This document shows, piece by piece, positions 13,462 through 21,502 of a stretch of 40,507 bases of DNA; within the stretch, counting starts at the first letter, position 1; the number at the start of each line of letters is the position of its first letter. Both the position numbers and the translations under genes were made by a program. The notes beneath the pieces are model-generated. The model made no database searches, was not told the DNA's origin, and saw only the letters and a program-made list of their open reading frames with translations. The DNA comes from a virus. The stretch lies in the IMG/VR virus record IMGVR_UViG_3300039456_000006, positions 1 through 40,507 of that record. One strand, 5' to 3'.

Positions 13462-16278
13462 TCACGGCGTAACGTCGAAGACCTTCGTCTCGCCCTTGGA
13501 GAAATTGCCGTGCGAGGAGAAGTTTTGCACTAGCTGCCAAGTCACGCCGCCGTCGAGGCTCTTCTCGAGATCGAAGTCGGTCGGCGACTGTGTAGCGAAG
13601 GAGTCATTCCGCGCGGTCAATGCGACTTGCACGACGTCCAAGGCGCTCGGGAAGACATACCCGATTCCGATTAGACTTCCGTCACGATCCGCGCCCCATT
13701 CGGTTTCTGGATCATTGTCGAAGGCATTCGCCGCGACGAATTTTCCGCCGCGATCGGCGTCATAAACGACCGTGCCCCCGCTTGCGCTATTGGCGACATT
13801 TGCGACCGGCCGGAATTGAATCTCTGCCAATGCAAAATATCCGGCGTTGCCAGAAGTGCGACACAAGACCCGCCAAGCGGTCGCGCCGCCACCGCCGCCA
13901 CCGCCGCCGGAGCTCTCGCCCCATGTAAACGACTTGCGATCGAATTCGATCGAGCGCGACGTCGAAAGATCGACATTCTCGCGCTCGCCGAAAAGCTGGA
14001 CGGCGAAGGGCTTCCCGTTCACCGGCGAGATCGTGCCCGTTGTGTCGCCGTTGGTGAATATGTGCTCGGCCGACGGCGTGCCGTCGTCGTAAAGGATTTG
14101 CGCGACGGTGTATTCTCCGGCGCGCTGCGTCTCGCTTGGGTCGCTGCGCTGCGTGACGGTTTGCTTGCCGACCGCGTCGCGGTTCTTCCATTCAATATCG
14201 AAGGTGGTCTCGTCGCCGTCGATCTCTTGCGACTCCGTCACAAAGACCGGCGCCGTCGGCAAGTCGTTCACTTCGTCGACCGTCAAGAAATCCGAGCTCG
14301 CCTCGGTCTCGGTGAGCATCGAAGCGCCGGTCGAGGTCAAGAGCTTGATCTCGTGCGTCCCGGGCTCGAGCTCGTCGCCGAGGGGGAGCTCTTCGCGGTT
14401 TAGGAAGAGCACGCTCGCGCCGAGCTCGTGATCGGCCCGGGGCGTTTGGAATTTCGAGCGCGCGACCGTGAGCGAATAGGTGTCGTTTAGATTGTCGACG
14501 ACGTTCTCGATCTGCATCCATTCAAGACCGCCGACGAGAATAATCCCGTCGCCTTGCGCGAGGTCGACCGGGTTCCCGACCTCGAGGCCAGTAACGACGA
14601 TCACCTCGTCGTCGATCGAGACCTCGACGTCGAGCAATGCCTTTTCGGAGAAATCATAGGAGCCGGAGTCTTCGATCGAGCCTTCGGTGCTGGCGATGAA
14701 TTCAATATGAGTCCCGCTCGGCTTTGCGGCGATGTAGAGGGGAAGCCCCGCGGCGCCGTCTGTCGCCAAGTCTTCGGCCGCGTATTGCTCGGCGATGAAG
14801 CGAGGAGCCATGCGCACTGATCGGTTAATCGCCTCGAGGGCGTCGATATTCGGGGGCGTGAAGGCGCCGGGCGCTGGTGCGGTAAAGACGAGCTCGCCGA
14901 CCGAGAAAATATCTTGCACGCAATCCAGAGCGACCCGGCCGTCTTCGAGCGTGCCCAGATCGGCGCGCTCGACCCGGAGCACGAGGCCCGAGATTCCGAA
15001 TTCTTCATTCTCATAAAGGAAGACCGAGCCGGGCTCGAGCTTCGAGGCGCGTCGGTTAAGGATCAAACGGCACTTGATTAGCGGCGTCGTCAAAGCCTTG
15101 AGCTCGCGTTGTGCGAGGCTTTGCGCGAGCGTGTCGGAGTGACAACCGGGGAAGGCATACTCGACCGCGCGCACGCGACCGGCTCGACCGATCCCGGCCA
15201 TATCTTGAGCGAAGGCCGTCGCCGTTTGAAAATTCCGATCCGGCGACGTGTAGTTGACTCGCACCTCGTTGTAAGTCGTCTCCCACATTGACCGCGAGAA
15301 GCTCACGATCTCGAGCGTGTCGTCGTCGTCGAAGACCTCGAGCTCGTCGGTCACATAGTCTTGCCGGATCGCCTTCGCCTCGATCTGTCCGGTCGCCGCG
15401 TCTTCCTTCACGACGGCGTCGATCTGGCGAATTACTTCGTCGATATATTCGCTCGCCCGGTCGGCCGAAGCGGCGACGAGGCTTATCCCGTGCCCCTCGT
15501 CATAGAGGAGCTCGCCGAGAGCGTAGAAGCTCACTTGCGAGGCCGAGGGGAGCCCGAGCCCGCCCCAATCGTCGGAGAGAATGTCGTAAAGAGCCGTGGC
15601 CGGGTTTATGTCGTCGCCGATACGGTTCTTAGCGCCAAGGCCGAGCGGGTCGGGATAGCTCTCGACCTCGAAGGCGAGGCGCGGCAATTGAGCTTGCTCG
15701 CCCCAACGCACATCGCCGAAGACGATCGTCGCGAAGCCGCGATAAGCTGGCAAGAGGTCGCCGTCGGCGCCAAGAAAGCCTTGCACAATTGTGTCGACCG
15801 GCTGGTCGAGCGCGCCGTCGTAAAAGACGCCGCCCCCGGAAATTTCGCCGCCCTCTTTGTGACCGCCGAGGCTTTGAGAGATCGAGAAGCCGATCGGGGA
15901 GCCGTTGCCGTCACCGCAAGAGCCGATAATTTTGTCTTCATTTGTCCAAACGTGTTTGAGCCGCATCGGTCCGATCCCGAGCCCCAATTGCAAGGAGAGA
16001 TAATAGTCGTGCCCGACCGTGATCGTCTTCTTCTTGAAAAGCGAGACCCTGATCCGCTCTCGGATCGGCACGGCTCGAAAATTGCCATACCAAAGAGTAT
16101 TTGCGCCGCGGAGCATCGCCCGGCCGCGCACCCAAGGAGTCGCCGCGCCTTCGTCGGATCGGGGAAAGCTAACGTCGGAGAGCTTGCCGGGGCGAGCGTT
16201 CTCGAGCTTCGGCTTCGGGGCAAGGAGAGCCGTCGCAATAAACGAAACAGCAAAGATAATGAGATTCCAAAATGGCAC
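13462..16278 (-). CDS. Tail tip / host-specificity protein with C-terminal discoidin-like domain
   Basis: A 938-residue protein. A hydrophobic N-terminal stretch (FWNLIIFAVSFIATALLAP) and the domain after it (LSDVSFPRSDEGAATPWVRG, VGHDYYLSLQLGLG) are typical of alphaproteobacterial tail-tip proteins of the phage lambda J/GTA type. A run of eight Gly links the body to a C-terminal F5/8 type C (discoidin-like) domain of about 130 residues (GYFALAEIQF, SLDGGVTWQLVQNF) that probably binds a surface carbohydrate. GTG at 16278 is used, with GAGAGGG eight bases upstream. It should recognise the host and end the tail. Confidence 0.88.
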   Translation of the reverse strand: MPFWNLIIFAVSFIATALLAPKPKLENARPGKLSDVSFPRSDEGAATPWVRGRAMLRGANTLWYGNFRAVPIRERIRVSLFKKKTITVGHDYYLSLQLGLGIGPMRLKHVWTNEDKIIGSCGDGNGSPIGFSISQSLGGHKEGGEISGGGVFYDGALDQPVDTIVQGFLGADGDLLPAYRGFATIVFGDVRWGEQAQLPRLAFEVESYPDPLGLGAKNRIGDDINPATALYDILSDDWGGLGLPSASQVSFYALGELLYDEGHGISLVAASADRASEYIDEVIRQIDAVVKEDAATGQIEAKAIRQDYVTDELEVFDDDDTLEIVSFSRSMWETTYNEVRVNYTSPDRNFQTATAFAQDMAGIGRAGRVRAVEYAFPGCHSDTLAQSLAQRELKALTTPLIKCRLILNRRASKLEPGSVFLYENEEFGISGLVLRVERADLGTLEDGRVALDCVQDIFSVGELVFTAPAPGAFTPPNIDALEAINRSVRMAPRFIAEQYAAEDLATDGAAGLPLYIAAKPSGTHIEFIASTEGSIEDSGSYDFSEKALLDVEVSIDDEVIVVTGLEVGNPVDLAQGDGIILVGGLEWMQIENVVDNLNDTYSLTVARSKFQTPRADHELGASVLFLNREELPLGDELEPGTHEIKLLTSTGASMLTETEASSDFLTVDEVNDLPTAPVFVTESQEIDGDETTFDIEWKNRDAVGKQTVTQRSDPSETQRAGEYTVAQILYDDGTPSAEHIFTNGDTTGTISPVNGKPFAVQLFGERENVDLSTSRSIEFDRKSFTWGESSGGGGGGGGATAWRVLCRTSGNAGYFALAEIQFRPVANVANSASGGTVVYDADRGGKFVAANAFDNDPETEWGADRDGSLIGIGYVFPSALDVVQVALTARNDSFATQSPTDFDLEKSLDGGVTWQLVQNFSSHGNFSKGETKVFDVTP

Positions 16279-16382
16279 GGCGTGAGCCCTCTCGATACGC
16301 TGGCGAGGCGATCGGGGGGGGAAGTCTTCCTCGAGGGGATTATCGAAGGAATAACGGCCGGGCGCTACTCCTTACCCGTTGT

Positions 16383-17198
16383 TCACTTGAACCCGCTTTT
16401 GAAAGGGTTCTTCGACGGGATGAAGGGGAAGCCGCCGAAGTTTACGACGTTGTTAAATTTCGCCTTGCACGTCGCGACGCTGTGATCGCACCCGGGATAA
16501 AAGTCGATCGAGTCGCCCGGGGCGAGGAGCCGGAAAGGGTAGGCGATCCCGAGCCGGTCGCTCGTCGAGCTCGTGATTAGACGGCGCTCGCCGCTCGTGC
16601 GGCCGATCACCTCGCCACCCGCGAAGAAGTCATTATCGACGCCGCCGAGAGGTGTCGTCAAAGCGATCTCGTCATTCGATACCGAGAAGACGACGTCGGC
16701 ATAAAGGAAGGCGTCGCGCAATAGCTGGCACCGGGTGTCAAATAGCGAGTGATTGCATTGCGTTTGGTAGTGCGCGCTCGGGATGTTCGCCGAGACGGCT
16801 TGCGTCAAGGTCGACGGGATCGAGAGCTTCGCCATGTTGCCCGAGATTTTGATCGAGGCGACGGTGCCTTGAAAGTAAACTTGCACGCTATCGGAGTCGC
16901 CCTCGTGCATCCGGTAAACCGTGAGCTTCAAATTCTCCGGGGGCGCGAGCGAGAATGCAAACGCGCTGACCATATCGGACAAGGTCGGAAGCTCGACCTC
17001 GAGCGTCGCGGCGTCTTCGCTGTTGGTGGTGACGATATTCCCTCGCCGGATCGGGATCGGCCGGAAAGTCGAGCCGAGCACTTGCACGGTTGTGTCGTCG
17101 CTCGTGTAAGCCCATTTCTCGGTTTGCGTTTCGAAGAGGAAGAATTCGCTCGGGGCGCCGAGGTCGATCGAGTCTTCGTATTCGTCAAATGTTGGCAT
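16383..17198 (-). CDS. DUF2163 / BR0599-type tail hub protein
   Basis: A 271-residue protein. The N-terminal half has a DUF2163-like pattern, and the C-terminal part GCDHSVATCKAKFNN, FGGFPFIPSKNPF is the hallmark of the phage BR0599/GTA family. Four Cys (QCNHSLFDTRC and GCDHSVATC) may bind a metal or, as in the GTA homologue, an iron-sulphur cluster. It builds the hub between distal tail and tip. It overlaps the upstream gene by 14 bp. The usual NlpC/P60 peptidase gene after it is missing; the 104-bp gap 16279-16382 holds no convincing gene. Confidence 0.85.
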   Translation of the reverse strand: MPTFDEYEDSIDLGAPSEFFLFETQTEKWAYTSDDTTVQVLGSTFRPIPIRRGNIVTTNSEDAATLEVELPTLSDMVSAFAFSLAPPENLKLTVYRMHEGDSDSVQVYFQGTVASIKISGNMAKLSIPSTLTQAVSANIPSAHYQTQCNHSLFDTRCQLLRDAFLYADVVFSVSNDEIALTTPLGGVDNDFFAGGEVIGRTSGERRLITSSTSDRLGIAYPFRLLAPGDSIDFYPGCDHSVATCKAKFNNVVNFGGFPFIPSKNPFKSGFK

Positions 17199-18867
17199 CG
17201 TCGTTTATTCCCGCCTCGAAGGTTAAGCTCAAAGTCGCGCCGTTGTCGTCGTGCATGATCTGGACGCCGTCGGTCGCCAAGCGTGCGCGCTCGACGATCG
17301 AGAAGGAGAGGATCGGCGCGAGCCCCTCGGCCATGATCGGAGAGGAGAAGCTCACGCGAAGCGTGTTGTCGCCTTGATCGGTGATCCCGCTCACGCGCAA
17401 CACTTCGCCCGTGCGATCGGTGCGCTCGAGGTAAACGTCGCGCCGGTTGGTCTGGTCGATCCAGAATTGAAACTGACTCGCCTCGGCCTCGATGACGACG
17501 TCGGTCTCGCCGTTCTCGGGTTGCTCGAGCGGGATAAAGTTCGGCCGATAGGTCGGCACGTAAAACTCTCTCGCCCGGCCGCGCACTTGCGCGAGGAAAG
17601 CCCGGAAGAATTGCAAGTCGGCTTGATCTTCGATCCAGTATTGCCGCGAGCGTGTGATCGTCGCCAGAGCTTCGGGCGAGGCGAGGACGATCGAGCCCCC
17701 GAAGTCGAGCCTTTGCCCGTTGGTCGCATAGGACTCGCTCACGGTGCCGTTTGCGAGCGGGCGCCGCTCGAGCAAGGGGAGTCCTTCGTATGTCGAGACG
17801 GTCGCGCCATGCCCGACGAGCTCTTGCCTTTGCGTTACGAGCGCCTCGAGCGTGATCCGCCCGGCCGCGGTTTGGTGGCGATTGATCGCGGTCCCGTCGG
17901 GGAGCCATGCGGAAACGGCCGGATAACAAACGTCGCCCGCGGAGAAAGAAGCGGTGAGGGCATTCGAGAGCGTAAAGGTGCCCGCGCCTCGGTTGACTTC
18001 TGTCACGCGCGCGAGCTCGGCATAAGAGCGATCGCGGCGCTCGACATAGAGGGAGTCGCCTTCCACGATCTCGGCGAAGGAGCAATCGGCGAAGATCGTG
18101 TCGCCGCCCGCGTAGTCGGCCGTAAGCGTCATGTGCTCGGCCCATAGGGGAAGCACGACCGGCGCCGTCATACGCCCGGCAAGCGTCGCGGAGAGCTCTC
18201 GGAGCTCTTGCTCGGTTGTGGCGACAATGTCGAAGGAGAGGCGCCGCCTCGGGTTCCTGCGCACGCTCGACCGCTGCGTCTTCCCGTTGATCGAGCGCAA
18301 GACGTCGGTCTTCCACTCGAGCCGCTCGATCATGCCTTGCTCGGCGTGCTGGCCGACGATCGTCGCTCGCTCGGCCGTGAATTCGAGCTCGGTCTCGTCG
18401 TGCCGGAAGTCGAAGACGAAGAGGGCTTGCACCAATGGGGGAGCTTCGCGCGTGACGATCACGCCCGCCTCGACCGTTTCCCACGGATTCCAATCGGAGC
18501 CGGGGGCGATCGTGAGCTCGAGACCATCGGCGCCGGTTGAGTTGATCGCGTCGAGCTCGTTATCCCACGGGAAGGCGCTCCATATCTCGAAGCCGATCGG
18601 AGCGCCCTCGGTCGGGTTGTCGACCTCGATCACGGCCGGGATCACCCAAACGCGATAGAAGAAGTCGCTCGCCATTGTGCCGGAGATCGCACCGCTCGGG
18701 GCAAACTTGACCGGGATCGGGACGGCGACCTTCGTCTTCGAGTCGAGCATGGTTTGCACGTCTTCGCTCGCCGTCGCGTCGAGGGATTCGCCCGGGCTCC
18801 AAGTGAAGCCGGGGATCGAGGAGCCGTCGGTCGCGATAACGACGGCGCCGAGGAGTGCGTCGCCCAT
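17185..18867 (-). CDS. Distal tail structural protein
   Basis: A 560-residue, strand-rich protein. The middle (residues about 150-260) contains HDETELEFTAERATIVG and RLSFDIVATTEQELREL. The C-terminal part (FRAFLAQVRGRAREFYVPTY, then FQFWIDQTNRRDVYLERTD) resembles DUF2460-type distal tail proteins. Its place between the structural paralogues and the DUF2163 hub matches the distal tail position. Family assignment is tentative, virion role likely. Confidence 0.7.
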   Translation of the reverse strand: MGDALLGAVVIATDGSSIPGFTWSPGESLDATASEDVQTMLDSKTKVAVPIPVKFAPSGAISGTMASDFFYRVWVIPAVIEVDNPTEGAPIGFEIWSAFPWDNELDAINSTGADGLELTIAPGSDWNPWETVEAGVIVTREAPPLVQALFVFDFRHDETELEFTAERATIVGQHAEQGMIERLEWKTDVLRSINGKTQRSSVRRNPRRRLSFDIVATTEQELRELSATLAGRMTAPVVLPLWAEHMTLTADYAGGDTIFADCSFAEIVEGDSLYVERRDRSYAELARVTEVNRGAGTFTLSNALTASFSAGDVCYPAVSAWLPDGTAINRHQTAAGRITLEALVTQRQELVGHGATVSTYEGLPLLERRPLANGTVSESYATNGQRLDFGGSIVLASPEALATITRSRQYWIEDQADLQFFRAFLAQVRGRAREFYVPTYRPNFIPLEQPENGETDVVIEAEASQFQFWIDQTNRRDVYLERTDRTGEVLRVSGITDQGDNTLRVSFSSPIMAEGLAPILSFSIVERARLATDGVQIMHDDNGATLSLTFEAGINDDANI

Positions 18868-18869
18868 GC

Positions 18870-19967
18870 TTACGATCTCCTAACCGCAAAGCCCAAATTG
18901 CCCGACGTGCGGGTGAAGGGCTGGTCGATCAAAGAGTCGTCGGTCTTGATGTAGCGAGGGAAGACCTTCCAGACCTCGCCCCCATAGTTGAGCTCGGCCC
19001 CGGCCGGAAGGTGAGCGACGTTGCAGACTCGAGCGTTTGGAATGTCGCCGAGATAGCACATTTTGCCACCCGACGAGCCGACGAAGATCGGGAAGGCGCC
19101 GAGGGGCGTCATTCCGCCCGCTGGCATAACGCCCGCAATCTCGGAAGCCGTGCCGACCGTGAAGTGATTCCATTGCCCATAGGCGCTGCGATAGGTCGGC
19201 CCCCAATTCCTCGAGTTGATGATCGCGACAACGGAGTCCCTCGATAAGATCATGCGACCGCCCGAGCCTTCCGGGTATCCGCTGCCGACCGGAAGGCCGT
19301 CGCTTGGCACGCAAATTTGCGTATTTCCGCCGCCGCCGTAGCTTGTGCTCGTCTCGGCCCATTGCCGACCGCAACCGAAAAACTCTTCTTGAAAAGGATT
19401 GTTGCCGATCGCGCGCGAGGTGGTGCCCGTGAGATAATCCCGGTTGAAGGTCGCGGTGCAGTAAGTCGCGCCGCCGTGCGTCAAACCGTTCTTTTGGAGC
19501 TCTCCGAATCCGAATTGCCAATACCTTTCGCCGAGCGCCTCACAAACGCCCGTGAAGGTGTTCGCGACGGGATCGTCGAAGAAGTGATAATTCGAATACT
19601 GTCCATTTGTTTGACCGAGAGCCATACACGAGCGAAACGCCGAGACGACGTCGCCTTGCCCGGGCATGTCACTAAATTTCTCGATCAACGCCGGGTCGGC
19701 CGGAGCGGAGTCGCCGAGCCCCATTTCGAAGCGAGGCACGTCGACGAATTGCCGGGTCGCGTCGACATAGTAATTCGTCTCCTCGTATTCATCGGTGCCG
19801 AAATAGACGTGACACAAGCCCCGGCTCGCGACGAAGCTCGAGGCCGCGCCCCACCCGGAATTCCCGGCCGTTGTGACGGTCCAACCGTTTGATGAAAGGA
19901 AGGTGCGGAGCTTCGAGACGAAGTCGATATAATCGGCCGAAGAGTTGTTTTCGTATGCGATCGCCAT
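18870..19967 (-). CDS. Virion structural protein, tail-associated
   Basis: A 365-residue Gly-, Ser- and aromatic-rich protein with about ten Cys, unusual for this genome. The N-terminal LRTFLSSNGWTVT, central GRMILSRDSVVAIINSR and C-terminal WKVFPRYIKT...LGFAVRR recur in tail proteins of unrelated siphoviruses. It probably sits on the distal tail and may contact the cell surface. It shares general layout with the gene at 19972 (a GWT motif near residue 30 and a FP motif near the end), so the two may be diverged duplicates. Confidence 0.65.
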   Translation of the reverse strand: MAIAYENNSSADYIDFVSKLRTFLSSNGWTVTTAGNSGWGAASSFVASRGLCHVYFGTDEYEETNYYVDATRQFVDVPRFEMGLGDSAPADPALIEKFSDMPGQGDVVSAFRSCMALGQTNGQYSNYHFFDDPVANTFTGVCEALGERYWQFGFGELQKNGLTHGGATYCTATFNRDYLTGTTSRAIGNNPFQEEFFGCGRQWAETSTSYGGGGNTQICVPSDGLPVGSGYPEGSGGRMILSRDSVVAIINSRNWGPTYRSAYGQWNHFTVGTASEIAGVMPAGGMTPLGAFPIFVGSSGGKMCYLGDIPNARVCNVAHLPAGAELNYGGEVWKVFPRYIKTDDSLIDQPFTRTSGNLGFAVRRS

Positions 19968-19971
19968 GTCT

Positions 19972-21498
19972 TTAGAGCTCCTCGATCAATGCCCAATGAT
20001 TGCCGTTGCGGCGAGTAGAATTCGGGAAGGCCCGGAAGTTTCGGGCGTTGATTGTCACCGCTTGCCCGGGCGTAAGGTCAGACCCGGGAATCGCGAAGAC
20101 GCCGTCGAGAGCGCCGATCAAGCCCGAGCTCGAATGATCGAGCAAGAGCGCGGGCCAGATAGGAAGATCGCCCGCCGGGTTAGCGTCGACGCCCGCGAGC
20201 CAATGCCCCGACGAAGAGCCTTGATAGCTTCCTTCCCATCCGTCGGGGAAAGAGCCCGACGTGCCGCCGGTCTTCCAAGGCCAAACGCTTACGATCCCCT
20301 GAATCGTCGCGGCGCTAGAAATATACTTGTCGACGTTGGTGTCTTCGACGTGATTCTCGACCGGCTTTTGCGTACCGTCGGCGCGACGCATTTCGCCGCA
20401 ATCGGTGCCGGGGTCGAAAAAATTTCGGTGCGACGTGTTCGCGTCGAGATAGTCGCTCACTTGATCTCGAGCGCCGATCATAATTATGGGCGAGAGATAA
20501 TCCGCGGGGAGCGCAAAGGGCAGATAGAGCCCGGCATAAAAGCCATTATAGACCGAGCCCGATCGGCATTGCAGGATTAGGCGCCGGTCGTTGACGTATA
20601 GCCAAGCCTCGCATTCGCTCGCGTCGATCGGGACGTAAGGAGCGCGCGACGAGACTCCCACCTGTGACAAGATCGGAAATTGCGGGTCGTATGCCGTGAA
20701 TTGCCGAAGCTGCAAATTGTATCGGCCGAGATCGTTATCGCGCACCGACGCGATCGAGAGATAAACCTCTTGCCCGGCTCCGGCTCCGGCGCCGCGCAAA
20801 ACGAGCACCTCGCCCTCGGCCCGGTTGGGGCGATCGGCGTCGGCGTTTCCGTAATAGTCGGCATAAAGAGTCTTTGTCTCGGTGCCCGTCCAAGTGAGGC
20901 CCGTTGCGAAGGTCGCTTCGCCGCCGTCGACCGGAAGACGCCCGGCGTAAACCTGAGTCCACGTGACGCCGTCGGGAGAGTGAAAGAGGTCGATCCCGGT
21001 CGCGTATTCGCCTGTAACGCTTTGAGTGATCTCGAGACCGCCGATCGACTCGAAGCGATCGGGCACGCGCCCGCCGTCGGAGAAGTCGATATAAACGCTT
21101 CTCGAGGTGCCCGCGCTTGTGTTGTTGGATCGCCAAACGGCCGAGGAGGCGTCGAAGGCATTCGAGACCGGGCTCGCGGGCGAGGTCTCTTCGGTATCGG
21201 CAAAGATACGAGCCTCGGAGACGTCAATCTCGACACCCGCGAGATCGAGGAGCTTGATCTCTTCGGCGTGCTGGCGAATGGCGTCGCCTTGAAACTCAAT
21301 CCGCCAAAAGCGGCGCGGCGTGCCGTAAGTCGAGCGACCGGCGACCGGGATCAAGTGCCCGTCGAGCACGTTCGGATAACGATCGAGCAAGGTCCAACCA
21401 CCTGCGACGGCGTCGGTCGCGATCATGTCCATGATCTTATCAAGCGCGGTCAAGTCGCCGTTTGCGTCGATCGTGTGCGTTGCGTTTGTTACCGGCAT
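19972..21498 (-). CDS. Tail-associated structural protein with discoidin-like insert
   Basis: A 508-residue protein. The N terminus (LDKIMDMIATDAVAGGWTLL) and C terminus (GQAVTINARNFRAFPNSTRR) resemble those of the neighbour at 18870. Residues about 90-215 look like an F5/8 type C-like domain: SNAFDASSAVWRSNN, IDFSDGGRVPDRFESIGGLE and a HSPDGVTWTQVYAG strand. Such domains bind glycans, so it may be a receptor-binding or side-fibre protein. It starts directly after the tape measure stop (4-bp gap). Confidence 0.65.
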   Translation of the reverse strand: MPVTNATHTIDANGDLTALDKIMDMIATDAVAGGWTLLDRYPNVLDGHLIPVAGRSTYGTPRRFWRIEFQGDAIRQHAEEIKLLDLAGVEIDVSEARIFADTEETSPASPVSNAFDASSAVWRSNNTSAGTSRSVYIDFSDGGRVPDRFESIGGLEITQSVTGEYATGIDLFHSPDGVTWTQVYAGRLPVDGGEATFATGLTWTGTETKTLYADYYGNADADRPNRAEGEVLVLRGAGAGAGQEVYLSIASVRDNDLGRYNLQLRQFTAYDPQFPILSQVGVSSRAPYVPIDASECEAWLYVNDRRLILQCRSGSVYNGFYAGLYLPFALPADYLSPIIMIGARDQVSDYLDANTSHRNFFDPGTDCGEMRRADGTQKPVENHVEDTNVDKYISSAATIQGIVSVWPWKTGGTSGSFPDGWEGSYQGSSSGHWLAGVDANPAGDLPIWPALLLDHSSSGLIGALDGVFAIPGSDLTPGQAVTINARNFRAFPNSTRRNGNHWALIEEL

Positions 21499-21502
21499 TT
21501 TG

